Notes: generated by a model not told the origin, from the sequence alone. Positions 46,001 to 56,170 are shown, numbered from the stretch's first letter. The stretch: 64,000 bases of DNA from Mesostigma viride (GCA_009746045.1 RPFO01000065.1:1709424-1773423); one strand, 5' to 3'. A program made the numbers and translations.

Positions 46001-47199
46001 AGCGGGGGAGGTCAAGGGGAAAGGGGAAAATGAGCGGGGGCATGCCTGGGAGCCGCCTCTGTGCCATGCTCTTGCTCACAGTACGAGGGCCTCGCTCGGT
46101 GCGGAACACACGGGGCCGCCACCGGAGGGCGGATCGGTACTGTGCATGTGTGACCGTAAGGGACATGGTAGGACCCATGGGATCGGGGAAGCGATGTTGT
46201 ATTCCTTGGCCGTTGCTGGGGTGAGCAGTGCCTGGCAACAGGCAGAGCGGGCACATGGCTGTTTCTACCACCCTTGGTGTACGTGCGCCCAAGCACACAA
46301 TGTTCACGCCCGTGTTTCCAGAGGGAGACGATGTCGACACAGTCGGTCACAGACCGCCTGCCTCGACGATAGTCAGCCATGGAACGGATGGCATCCGTCA
46401 CGGTGGCTCCAAGTCATGTTGGCTCGGGGGCGACACGACATGTCATCATCGTCTGTTGCAACCTGCCCTTTTGGGAGGTCATGCCACAGAGCCAGCAAGG
46501 GGGGCTGCTCTGCGTTGCCAGCATGCTGCAAACGGCTGGAAGGAGCAACAACGATGCCTAATGACTGTCATATCTCTCCCTCCCTCATCCATGCCTACCT
46601 GATCAACTGTCCACGCTCGCTGGTACCATCCCACTTGGACATGCCCCCGCCTCCCACACCACCCCCACCAACACCTTTGTCATCACCCGCTGCTCTGCTG
46701 TCGACTCTTTCCACCCCCTTCTTCTTGGGGGCCTTTTTAACCTGTTTGCTCTTCTGGCCTCTTTGCCTCCTTGACCCTTCTCTCTGCTGTTTGAATCCTT
46801 GTCTCTCCTCGCCAGTACACGTGGTCCCCCGGCCTGGCCATCTCCCGCTCCATGGGCGACATCTTCGCGCACGACGTTGGGGTAATCGCGGAGCCCGACA
46901 TCCGCACGCATGTCATCAAGCCGACCGACCGCTTCCTCATATTGGGCACCAAGGGCCTGTGGGCGTTCCTCTCCAATGAGGACGCGGTGGCGACGGTGGT
47001 GGGCAACCGCGACCCGCAGGACGCGGCACAGCTCCTGCTGAAGAAGGCCAAGGAGCTGTGGCAGGAGAACGAGGGCGACACGCGCGATGACATCAGCGTG
47101 ATCGTGATCAACTTCAACCACGAAGCGCTCGAGGAGGCCGCTGAGGCGCGGCTGGGCTATGTGGAGGATAACTACACGGATAGCGAAGCAGAGGCGTAA
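37038..47199 (+). CDS. PP2C-family phosphatase with RRxSxVD-repeat N-terminal extension
   Basis: Exons: 37038-37074 (tentative start), 37906-38281, 39961-40044, 40649-42443, 43182-43249, 43886-43958, 44400-44459, 44940-45104, 45803-45931, 46816-47199. Together they give 3,171 nt, 1,056 residues, with all phases agreeing. The C-terminal 300 residues are a PP2C (PPM) Ser/Thr phosphatase domain: NQDKVML, VFDGHGPSG (785-), SGTTAAVV, WVGDSRAVL, LSQDHKPG, PGLAISRSMGD and RDDISVIVI (1019-). The Asp normally found in the SDGLW motif is Lys here (TKGLWAF, K975), which would remove a metal ligand. Residues about 278-600 hold some 15 copies of RR(I/T/M/V)S-x-VD, matching basophilic kinase sites. The early exon encodes (LVLAT)n. 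A cytosolic signalling role is likely; activity is uncertain. The 5' end is the weak part of the model. Confidence 0.85.
37468..37690. repeat. 13-bp minisatellite TTGTGTCCCCCCC
   Basis: About 16 units with variants TTCTGT and TTGTATT. It lies in the proposed first intron of the phosphatase gene. The CPPLV frames across it are not genes. Confidence 0.92.
37925..38045. repeat. 15-bp tandem repeat encoding (LVLAT)n
   Basis: Eight units of GGCAACCCTAGTACT, the later ones CCCCAGTACT, within the proposed exon 37906-38281. The period is a multiple of three. Every unit contains a CTAG or CCAG acceptor-like AG in the same phase, so the true exon start could be at any unit. Confidence 0.85.
38950..39316. 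repeat. 40-bp minisatellite
   Basis: Nine units of GTACCTCCTATACAACATGACATATGG plus TTCGAATGGGTGT, nearly identical except the first (CTATATAACATGGCATATGGTTTG). It lies in the phosphatase intron between exons ending 38281 and starting 39961. Confidence 0.94.
43535..43840. repeat. 13-bp minisatellite CTGCTCCTGTGCC
   Basis: About 22 units alternating CTCCTG and CTCTTG. It sits just upstream of the acceptor at 43885 of the phosphatase gene, so it supplies most of the pyrimidine tract. Confidence 0.93.
44665..44928. repeat. 7-bp minisatellite (CTCCCTC)n with a CCGCCCG sub-array
   Basis: CTCCCTC units interrupted at 44725-44775 by CCGCCCG units. It ends 10 bp before the acceptor CCGCAG at 44939 of the phosphatase gene. 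Confidence 0.92.
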
Positions 47200-47705
47200 T
47201 GGGGGGCGGGGGGATGTGATATCCCTGTCGTGAGCACCCTACTGTGTGCATTTGTTCAGCACATGATGTGTACCTGTGATTGTAGATGGGTTATGTAAGC
47301 AATCAAAGGAGTGCCCTGGGTGGAGGCGAACTACACCGGGGGCCCCCCAGTTGCCATACATTCAGCGTGCTTCCTATGCAAACCTATGTACATACACTTA
47401 TGAATTGATTAATACACTTATGTATTTTTTATACATGTTCCCATTGATCAATCATTAACTTGCACTATAGGTGCTGAAGCTAAGGTCAATTGGAGTGCCT
47501 TCCTACCAGAGAAACAAGTTTATAACAATAAGTGTGTGCAGGCTTTAACAGTTGAGCCTAGCCACACCCTCAATTTAATCATTGTACAAGTCATTGTCAA
47601 GTTAGGCCAGTTCACCATGCTGGGGCCCAGCACATGCCCCCTTGGTCCAATCTTGTCTCCAACAGCAGCGAGGGTGGGTGGGTGGGAGCTCAAAAAAGGC
47701 CTCCC
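47200..47705. other. 3' flank of the phosphatase gene
   Basis: AT-rich sequence with no gene. A word of about 47 bp beginning GTTCACCATGCTGGGGCCC near 47610 recurs near 47970. Confidence 0.5.
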
Positions 47706-47955
47706 TACGTTCACCACACCACTCTAAGGACGGTGTGAAAATGAAAAACAAAGCACAGGTCTCAAGGCGCCGCGCCCCCCTCAATCAAGGGCGGGCATGC
47801 ACGGTTGCCAGTAGGCACTAGTACCGGCACTACGCCGGTCCCCTTCTCTCTAGTCCTATGTAACAACAAGCACCTTACATGGTGTAGGTGACGTACAGTA
47901 GAGCTACGCTACAGGCGACAGATTGGCCCCCTTTGAGCCCGCCGCAACATAACTA
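47706..47955 (+). repeat. Dispersed repeat of about 245 bp, copy 1
   Basis: Begins CTACGTTCACCACACCACTC, contains GGTCTCAAGGCGCCGCGCC and AACAACAAGCACCTTACATGG, and ends CCGCCGCAACAT. More than 90% like copy 2 at 49373-49624. It holds no recognisable protein. A GGACGGTGT word near 47728 matches the end of the MITE inverted repeat. Confidence 0.85.
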
Positions 47956-49372
47956 TAAAATTTCGTTAGGCAAGTTCACCATGCTGGGGCCCAGCACATG
48001 CCCCCTTGGTCCACTGATCTTGTCCCACATCTCCATCTCTGGCCACCCAGGCTGTTTCCAGCCCTGGTGGTAGGAACGCAACCACTTGGAATGCTGGGCT
48101 CTTGTTGGCATGATGATGCCCCCCCTCCGGCCCCCGTGTGGCCGCTACGGTTTCCCGGCGGACGCAGGGCGGAGCCACATGCGTTCCCCTTATTACAGGG
48201 GCGCATCCCAGTGCTGCGATGCACTTTAGGACTTATGCCACCTGGAAACGTCTCCAGCTCACCCAACCACCAGCACCAGCCCACCGGCGAAGCCGCTGGG
48301 ATTTCCCGAGGGTAGAGCCACTGCCACGGCGGCTCTGGATTCCCCCCCATCGTGATCAGTGATAATGATGGCTGCGGACAGCTCCTAGCGCCAAGGCTTA
48401 CCATCGTCATGGTGTCACGAGCCTTGACTGACACAGCCGCAGCCGAGTCGAGCTTTATTATGGAATATAATGCATTTTCTTAAAAAATCCCCCGACCTCA
48501 CTACCGGGCTCCGTGCGCACCCCCCCTCAAGGGGGGCGCTGGAAAACGGCAAGGCAAAGCGGAGCCCGCCGCCTTTGGGCGGGCGCATTCAAAGCCCGTT
48601 GCGTTTTCCAGCGCGCCCCGGCGCAATGGGAAAGTGTTTATCCAGGCTTGCCAGGCCCTGTAGCGTTTTTCAAAGAGTTTTTATAAGTGTCCGCATGAAT
48701 TCCCACGGTTTACCGCGGCCGGCTTCCCACCTCTCCCTTATCGCCAAGGGCAGAAGGGGCCTGCTCGCCCGGAGCGCCGAGAGGGTACAGCTAGGGTGCC
48801 TGCCGCCCTCCCCATGCCGACAGCCGGACCCCCCCGACCCACAGCAGCCGCTGCCATTGGTGCACCCTCCTCCGCCTCTAGTTTCTCTTGACCGGACCCC
48901 AATCTATATGAAAAACGCCCTGCTTCCCTCGTGCACGCCGCTACACGGCTGGGGATAAAAAATACCCGGCAGACACTTTATACTCGAGGGCAAGTCTAGC
49001 GTTTCCTTCAATTGTCACCTCGAGCGCTGTCCTTTCACAGGGCTCTCCGCCAAAATCCACCTTCTCTAAAAACCGCCTTCCCTCTTCCTTGACTTTCGAA
49101 ATTTAAGTCACTAAACGGGCTCTCAACTGGAGCCCGGCCGGCGCACCCCAGCGCAATGGGGGAACACCCTAGGACCAGCGTACTACAACCCGGCCTTCAC
49201 CAATATTTTGAAAAATAGCGGGTCACCTCTCCGTAACACGGGCCGGAGTCTGGCAACGTCGACTTACTTGGGCGTAACAGCCATAGTGGCCGCAAAGCGG
49301 CCCCCCTAGCGGCCAGCCCACCTTTCCTCACATTGGAAAGACTGTTGTGAGCTGCAAAAAGACCTTGAATCC
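47956..49372. other. Unclassified GC-rich block, probably part of a mobile element
   Basis: Contains a strong inverted repeat, GGGGCGCTGGAAAACGGC at about 48535 against GCGTTTTCCAGCGCGCCCC at about 48601. Two related words, CGCCCCGGCGCAATGGG near 48614 and CGCACCCCAGCGCAATGGGG near 49141, also occur. No protein domain is seen. Being bracketed by the 245-bp repeats suggests one mobile unit with related ends, but this is not proven. Confidence 0.4.
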
Positions 49373-49624
49373 TACGTTCACCACACCACTCTCTAAGTAC
49401 GGTGTGAAAATGAAAAACAAATCACAGGTCTCAAGGCGCCGCGCCCCCCTCAATCAAGGGCGGGCACGGTTGCCAGTAGGCACTAGTACCGGCGCAACGC
49501 CGGTCCCCTTCTCTCTAGTCCTATGTAACAACAAGCACCTCACATGGTGTAGGTGTATTGACGTACGGTATAGAGCTATACGCTACAGGCGGCAGATCGG
49601 GCCCCTTTGAGCCTGCCGCAACAT
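49373..49624 (+). repeat. Dispersed repeat of about 245 bp, copy 2
   Basis: Direct repeat of 47706-47955. It ends at GCCGCAACAT, exactly where the MITE begins. Confidence 0.85.
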
Positions 49625-50095
49625 ACACCGTCCGCATTAGTAGTTTTAAATAAATAATTAGCTTCTGGAAAATGTTCTGGCTGAAAACCAGGAAACAAAC
49701 AAAAGAAAATTAATTAATTAACTCCGGGGGCTGAGGACTGGACTCAACAAACAAATAAACAAAATTAAATTAATTAACTCCTGTGGGCTCTGGGTATCAC
49801 TGACCTCCACTGACTCTAGCCTATGGCCGGCGAAGGGGGGGCTTCGGGCCGGATTGCCGGCTGAATTGCCGGTGACGGCGTGTACGATATCTACCAAACA
49901 AACAAGAGAAATTTAATTAAATAAGGACCCACGTGCCTTGAACGGCTGCAGGACAAACAAAAAAACAAAAGGTTTTGATTAAATAATAAAGAACCCGGGA
50001 CTCTAACTGGCTCCCAACAAACAATCCAGGGTTATTCGTAATGCAAATACGGCAAAAATTGACCCATAAATATAAACTACTAATGCGGACGGTGT
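49625..50095. mobile_element. MITE with 22-bp terminal inverted repeats
   Basis: 471 bp beginning ACACCGTCCGCATTAGTAG and ending with its exact reverse complement; the inverted repeat is 22 bp and perfect. AACAT flanks both sides (49620-49624 and 50096-50100) as a 5-bp target duplication. The interior is AT-rich with repeated (CAAA)n and TTAATTAA words and no coding capacity. Confidence 0.92.
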
Positions 50096-50100
50096 AACAT

Positions 50101-50389
50101 GATATTAATGAGCAGATATAGCTAAAAAATCATATCCCCTTTCGGTAGCGATTACCCGGGCTATGGCTGATGTCTTGCTCCGCCGCACGCAGGCTGACTT
50201 TGCGGCGCAGCACGGTTATTAGGCTGTTTACTTCATTCCGCGGACGTGTGGATCGAGTGTCCCGGCATGCCGGCTGTAGATATTTTGTCCTAGTAATATC
50301 TCTTGTTAGCTTTGGCTTTGTTTATTTTTAATTGGGTGCTTTCACTCTGATGTAAGTTATTATAATTTTAAATATCTATTATCCCCTCT
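50101..50389. other. LINE-flanking sequence with internal duplications
   Basis: The stretch near 50200-50315 (TTTGCGGCGCAGCACGG...) recurs near 50610-50735 inside the LINE fragment. The stretch 50297-50380 (TCTCTTGTTAGC...CACTCTGATGTAAGT) recurs at 51877-51955 just after the LINE tail. Confidence 0.6.
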
Positions 50390-51882
50390 GTCCCAGTGGA
50401 GGAGTTCGGGCCTTCGGGGCCATGGGTCCCAAGACGGCGGAGTTTTTTCACAAGTGCTGCCAGCAGCCGGCGGGAAGACCGCCTCGACCTCGAGGGTACG
50501 TCAGTCTGCCCAGTGGTCTGCCCGGACATGGTCCTCGTATTGGCCCGGCAGGGCCAGCCTGTCCCTCGCCCGCACTCGCTCGGTGGCTGAACGTCAGCAC
50601 GCGGGCTGCAACTTTGCGGCGCAGCACGGTTATTATAGGCTGTTTAATTTACTTCATTCCGCGGTGCGGGATCGAGTGTCCCAGGCCTGCATGGCCGGCT
50701 GTAGTTATTTTGTCATGGCATCTCTTGTTTATGGTGCGTGGATCACGTCATGCGCCGGGCACGTGCGCGCTTTACTGCTCTTAAGGGGTTCGAGCCAGGC
50801 TTGGACATCCTTAACGTGAAAGAGCACGGTGGGGTTAGACCTGGTTACCGCCTCGCCGACCTGATTTATGCGGATGATACCACCCTCATCGAGAGCCCCG
50901 AGCACATTCAGACCTGGCTGGACTGCCTGGGCCTGGAGGCGCAGGCGGTGGGGTTGGAGATTAGTGTCAAAACCGAGGCGATGGTGATTGGGGCCTCCAG
51001 TACTGAAACCACCGCTGCCGCGCCTGCTCGACGGGACGGAGGTCCCGTTCCGCGACCGCTTCAAGCTGTTGGGGAGCTGGCTTCCTGACACCGCCGACGA
51101 TGTGGACACCCGCATCGGCCTTGCCTGGGCCAAGCTCCGTTCGCTCACACCCTACTGGCGCTCGAAGGGCCTGAGCGGGCACCGCAAGCGCATGCTCTTC
51201 AAGGTCCTCGTCCTCACGGTGCTCACGTATGGCGCCGAGGCGTGGACCCTCCCACCCAAACTGGCAGCTAGGCTAGACGGCACGGTTTACAGGATGCTCC
51301 GCCAGGTCCTTAACGTAGGTTTTTCCGAGCGTCCGTCATCAGAGTCTTTGTATCATGGCATGCCTCGTGTTTCGGATGAGATTAGGCAGCGTAGGATAGC
51401 ATTTGTAGGACAACTTGCTCGCACCAGCCAGGTCGACACCACCCTCGGTCTGGCCGGCCCCCAGCGGCTTGGCCAGCCAGGGCGGCACATTCTGACCTGG
51501 CCTGGCCCCGAGGACATTCCCAAAAGGGTAGGGAAACCTGTCACGAACTACGTTCAGATGTTGCTGGACGACCTAGTCGGGTCCCAGCCCAGTTTGAGCA
51601 CCGCATCCACTCTCTCTCTCCCGTCTTTGGACTGCCATGCAGGACAAGACGCGGTGGAAGAAGATTGTCAAGGCGCACACGCCCGACCCTGTGGGCAAGC
51701 CACCTCCCCCCCAGCGGCGGAGGCGTTTTGATGAGTAGTGTAGTTAGGATTTTCTAGATAGAGTTAGGATAGTTCGATCACGCGGCTTTCTCCACCCCGC
51801 CCATCATGGAATATGTGCTACATGACCTCCCCACGGAGGCATGAACATTATAATTTATAATTTAATTTAATTTAATCTCTTG
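50390..51882 (+). mobile_element. 5'-truncated LINE with reverse-transcriptase palm and thumb, tail family 1
   Basis: Frame 50738-51088 holds YADDTTLIESPEHIQTWLD, the catalytic YADD box of a non-LTR reverse transcriptase. After a frameshift near 51000, frame 50988-51731 carries the downstream LINE region: FKLLGSWLPDTADDVDTRIG, LTYGAEAWTL and MLRQVLNV. The 3' UTR runs into AATATGTGCTACATGAC, CTCCCCACGGAGG and (TAATT)n at 51882. The 5' domains (endonuclease, fingers) are missing, so the copy is dead. It is the likely relative of the reverse transcriptase that moved the tail-family-1 elements. Confidence 0.88.
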
Positions 51883-52429
51883 TTAGCGTTGGCTTTGTTT
51901 ATGTTTAATTAGTTGCATGGGTGTCTTCACTCTGATGTAAGTAATTATAATTTTTAATAAATATATAATCATCGAGAATGATAAATTACGGATGTGAGAA
52001 TGGAATGCAACAGAAGGAAACTAAACCCCCAAAAGAAGAACCCTCAATACAACAATAAGAATCCGACGCGTGCATGCAAGGATCAAGCCTGGCAGCAAAA
52101 GGTACAACTAACGATCGACAACACCAAACTATGTATACGATACACATACAGCTGCCGGTCCACCAAGCCGGGGAAGTGACCTATATACACCATGCACTGG
52201 CCTGGGTCGCAACAAAGTTGGCCCCGACGCGGCAGAATAACACATCAGCCACCGTGCAAGTACGGGAAGGTGAGGGACACGGAGGTGCTGCTGCCGATCA
52301 GTGGCAGCAGCGCCTTCGTATTATTGGCAATACGAGGACCATGTTCGGGCACCCACAGATTGCCGGATCGTTAGCGTATCCGTTTCGCTAGCACGCCCGG
52401 ATGCAGCTGTTGCATGCATAATATGCCTT
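51883..52429. other. Spacer, no gene recognised
   Basis: Starts with the second copy of the flanking repeat TCTTGTTAGC...TCTGATGTAAGT, then unique sequence without a recognisable coding region. Confidence 0.5.
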
Positions 52430-52562
52430 TGGCATCAGGAAGGAGACTGGGGGTCTCTGCATGCCCTTTCTCCTGTTGTGCACACACAGGGATTATAAGC
52501 ACTTCGATGCTCCGTGACTCCCCGACCGGAGCACGTGTTTTATTAATTAATTAATTAATGTT
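52430..52562 (+). mobile_element. Tail-family-2 SINE-like fragment
   Basis: GTTGTGCACACACAGGGAT, then GATGCTCCGTGACTCCCC and CGGAGCACG form the stem-loop, followed by (TTAA)n. Same order as at 15890-16100 and 55730-56165. Confidence 0.7.
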
Positions 52563-52662
52563 CGGGCAGACCACAGGGCAGTCTGACCCGCGACTCAGGT
52601 CGAGGCGGTCTTCCCGCCGCTGGCAGCACTTGTAAAAAAACTCCGCCGTCTTGGGGCCTCAA
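52563..52662 (-). mobile_element. LINE fragment, reverse orientation
   Basis: Its reverse complement matches 50425-50525: CCCCAAGACGGCGGAGTTTT, GCTGCCAGC and CGACCTGAG words. The coding side reads FFHKCCQQ-like residues. It abuts the tail-family-2 element directly. Confidence 0.6.
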
Positions 52663-53617
52663 GGACAAAGGGCCGATGACCCGGTGGGGCCCCACATTGC
52701 CGTAGGAGGCAAACTTGTCGCGCTCGGCCACAGTGGCAGCAGCGCCGGGCGCATCAACAGCTGCCCCTGGCATGCAGAAGGATGCACGGCGACCAGACGG
52801 CAGACTGAAAGCGGCCGAGCCGCGGAGACATCAATCGGAGCAGGTGGCAACCCTGCCCATAGTCTAGCACGGTAATGTAGACTGGGCCGGTGGTAACCTG
52901 CACAACTTGGAGGAATTATCCGCGTTCTCGATCACACTTTGATGATATGGAGTCCACGGGCCGGGAAAGACCTACCGAACCAGATGTTAAAGGGCGGTGG
53001 GGGTGAAGGTGGGGGGGTAGGGGGGCGCGGGTTGATTGAGGACTTATGCTTTGAATCACCGTTTCGATTCTTCCTGCCAACGCGTCGAGGCGACACCGAC
53101 GGTTGGCTCGGGTGGCCAGGTAGAATGTATCTGCGTCTGCACGCATAAGAAATGCGTGCAGTCTGAGGAGGTTTCTGAGGCGGCCGCGCGAGGCGCGGGG
53201 CGAACCTGGCTCACTGCTGATCGATCGACCCGTTTCTCTCTCTCCGGACAGCCCGAGGGCTGCGAGGGCAAATGGGCGGGAAGGGGAGTTAGGCAGATCC
53301 CACTGCTAGAGCGGCCGGCCGCGGAGCCGCGGGGCCGCTCGAGAGCGTCGTCATTGATAGTGATAGCTGGAGCTGGCATTCGAGGAGCCGCGGCTGCTGC
53401 AGCAATGTGGGTGCTGCAATGTGGGTGATGGCGGAGTGCATGGATGGAGGTGTCGGCGTGTGTGGAATGGGCGTGGTGCATGGGTGGCGAGGTGGTCGTG
53501 GACTACAGGGTTGAGGGCAGCGTTGAGGAGGAAGGGGATGCAAGCGAAGCAGGTATATTTGGCAACTTTCGGGGCGGTGATGTCGATGGCGGCAGCAACA
53601 GTGGGGTCGGCTCCCAG
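52663..53617. other. GC-rich spacer, no gene recognised
   Basis: No recognisable domain. It includes a GGTGGGGGTGAAGG stretch near 52990 and a GCCGCGGAGCCGCGG palindrome near 53318. Confidence 0.45.
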
Positions 53618-54455
53618 GTCCAGAGACCTGCCGCTACCTGAGTGAGCGACGCAAGCGCATTCTGTTCAAGGCCCTTGTCCTCAGCATCCTCCTTTATGGC
53701 TGCGAGGCGTGGACCCTGGACCAGGCGCTGAGCCAGCAGCTTGACGGCACCGTCAGTCGAATGCTCCGTCATATCCTCGGCGCGTCCGCTACCAAGAACG
53801 CCGCACCCGGGCCGAGCTCTAGATACTGCGAGCTCCCTCTTGCCACCCATACCATCGGACACCGCCGCCTCCTCTTTGCCGGCCATCTTGCCCGCACAAA
53901 CCAGGTGAATACCGATGTGGGCCCTGCCGGGGGGCTTAAGACGGGCCAACCAGGTAGACACCTCCTCCTATGGCAGGGTCCCCTTGTCCCATCGCAACCC
54001 ACTGGCAAACTTGCGCGTGCCGGGCACCGGCGCGGCGCGACCCGGACCTATGTGACACAACTGCTTGAAGATGCAGGGCTTCTGGGACTATCCGTACTCC
54101 GCGCCCGCATGATTGACAAGGAGAAATGGGCTGCCATCTGCGATAAGCACCTTCCTGAGGGGTATGCTCCTGTTTTCTCCCCACGGGCCCCGCGGCCCGT
54201 TGCTAGCCAGGGTAGAAGTCCGCAGGTGGAGGGTATTGGTCCTGAGGATAGCCGCTACACTACCGCCTCGTCTGCCATTACAGTAGAGGACAGCTCGGAT
54301 AAGGATTACATCCCCATCTAGTGCTTTGGTTGGGGGATGATGCAGACAATATTTGTTTAAACTTTTGTGTAATTATTTTTCTAATGAGATTAGCATAGTA
54401 CTCCGTGGCATGCCTTTGCGCATCAGTCACGCAAGTACTTACTTACTTAGGTCCA
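53618..54455 (+). mobile_element. Second 5'-truncated LINE, tail family 3
   Basis: A frame from about 53645 to 54321 encodes the post-catalytic LINE region (RKRILFKALVLSILLYGCEAWTL...MLRHILGA, then HRRLLFAGHLARTNQVNT). It is clearly homologous to 51180-51440 but diverged. The catalytic YADD part is absent. The 3' end is different: TACTCCGTGGCATGCC, GCGCATCAGTCACGC and (ACTT)n up to 54455. Confidence 0.83.
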
Positions 54456-55065
54456 GAGAGGCCATGACAAAGCGCTCAAGGGCGCTGTCGGAAAGACGCG
54501 GGGAGCACGTCCACCAATTTGCGAGGCAGAGGTCGGTGTCGTCGGGGTTGTCGTGGAGAAAGTCCGACAGGTGGCTAACCTGTTGGTTGCAGTCCCGGGT
54601 CTCGCACTTTTTCTCGGCAGCCAGTTGCCGGATGGTGAGGGCGGCAGCTCGGGACAGGCGCATGATGGAGTAAAGGCCTGGCCAGTTGCCAGGTAAAAAC
54701 TCGATCGGCAGCTTCCTCGGCAGAAAAGGCCTTCTCGCGGGTATCCATGGCAGGGTCGCTGTTCGGCGGAGCGGTGGAGTGGAGCGGCTGGATGCTGACA
54801 GTGGCGTCCGGCATAGCATGCGAGGGGTTTTCAATGAAGCCATGGCTTCAGCAACGAGTTGGTGCAGGGCCGCGGACGCTTGTGATTGTTGGGATGAGTC
54901 GTATTCTGCCATATCGAGCTGAAAAAGATCGATGTTTGCTGGGCAGGGCGGTGCTGGTATCTTCGAAAATATTGATCGATAGCTGCAGAAAATTATATCA
55001 GTGTGTTCGTCTTCAAAAGACGAGTCTAGTGCAACCAGCTTGATGAAATTTCATGGCCGGAGTCA
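54456..55065 (-). mobile_element. ORF1-like element fragment, minus strand
   Basis: A 157-residue frame (54912-54439) begins MAEYDSSQQSQASAALHQL. Its 5' end AAGACGAACACACTGATATA near 55000-55020 matches the 5' ends of the 1.95-kb elements, and AAAGTTATGAGC follows at the same distance. The 3' half is missing at the junction with the tail-family-3 LINE. Confidence 0.6.
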
Positions 55066-55084
55066 AAAGTTATGAGCATTCTCG

Positions 55085-55395
55085 TATATTGCATGTATAG
55101 TTGAATCTCTCCTTCCTCATGGAGGCTGGCATGGAGAGGATATGTAACACATATCCCTGAGAAGGGGCATGTGGTTTTTAATACATTCTAGTCGACAACC
55201 TGCAGGTGGCCGGTGGGTGTAAACTGCCACCTACTCGGGGTGCACAACTGAGGTGCACCTGCATCACCATGTATTCCAGCATCTATGCAAAGTTGCGGAC
55301 ATGGGGTGGAAGATGATCATGGCCACTTGCAATGGCTAGGGAATGATGGCATCTCAGCAGAGAGTGGCTCTCTACATGGGCAAAGCATGGCTGAC
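55085..55395 (-). mobile_element. Tail-family-1 fragment, minus strand
   Basis: CTCATGGAGG, GGATATGTAACACATATCC, GTGGTTTTTAATACATTC and GTGTAAACTGCCACC match, in the same order, the region 13500-13640 of copy 1. It directly follows the ORF1-like fragment. Confidence 0.65.
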
Positions 55396-55400
55396 TCATA

Positions 55401-55726
55401 GCGGATGCAGTAAGGCTGCCCCATGGCCCAGAGCCCACAACAGATAGGCTTGGAGCACATTTAGAGGCGCCGGCTTCCAAGGAGAATATGAAGGCCGCTC
55501 CCGGAGCCTGAGGGTTTTTAGGGGCATACCCAGGACACAACCCCTGAGATTAGCATAGTACTCCGTTTGGGGGCTGTGGGTGAGCCCTGGGTATGCCCCT
55601 AAAACCCCTCAGGCTCCGGGATCGGAGGCCTCAAACGTCCAATTCTCCCAAACCGGCGCCTCTCAAAGAGTTCTAAGCCTATCTGTGGCCAATGGATCAT
55701 GGGGCGCGCAGCCCTACTGCATCCGC
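55401..55726. repeat. Imperfect inverted repeat with ~140-bp arms
   Basis: Arms 55401-55534 and 55586-55726 are diverged reverse complements. Each contains CTGGGTATGCCCCTAAAA, CTCAGGCTCCGGGA, GGCGCCTCT and GCGGATGCAG in mirrored order. The 51-bp spacer contains GAGATTAGCATAGTACTCCG, also found at about 54384 in the LINE tail. It could be two element fragments head to head or a foldback element. Confidence 0.75.
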
Positions 55727-55729
55727 TAC

Positions 55730-56165
55730 GGTTTTGCTGCGTCAAATCTTTATTGCACCCGCAGGGGATACCGGATCGTATCAACGGGTCCGATTGTGCA
55801 TCCTATGGCTTGCCATCTATCCTTGGTGCGCAATGATAGATGGCAAGTAGTGATGAAGGAGACCACTCCCAAGTCTGTGGGGGCTCCGCATGTGACCGTA
55901 TATGGCATTCATAGCGATTCGGGCCGTAATGCCCACAACCCTGTAACTAGGACCTAGATAGATTACATCATCCATTCCATCCCAGGTTCCCCTCCCACAG
56001 AGGACTTATGCTCATGTGACGCAGTCACGTGTGTGGCATGCCTGCTGTGGCACGAGGGAAGGGGGGGGTCTCTGCCGGTCTGCCCCCTTCCCGCTGTGCA
56101 CACTCAGGGATGAAAAGCACTCAGGTGCTCCGTGACTCCCCAATCGGAGCTCGTGTCTAATATTA
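55730..56165 (+). mobile_element. Tail-family-2 element
   Basis: ATTGCACCCGCAGGGGATACC, CCGATTGTGCATCCTATGGC and CTGCCCCCTTCCCGCTGTGC lead to GGTGCTCCGTGACTCCCC, CGGAGCTCG and an AT tail. A diverged internal piece also occurs at 60220-60320. Confidence 0.65.
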
Positions 56166-56170
56166 AATTA

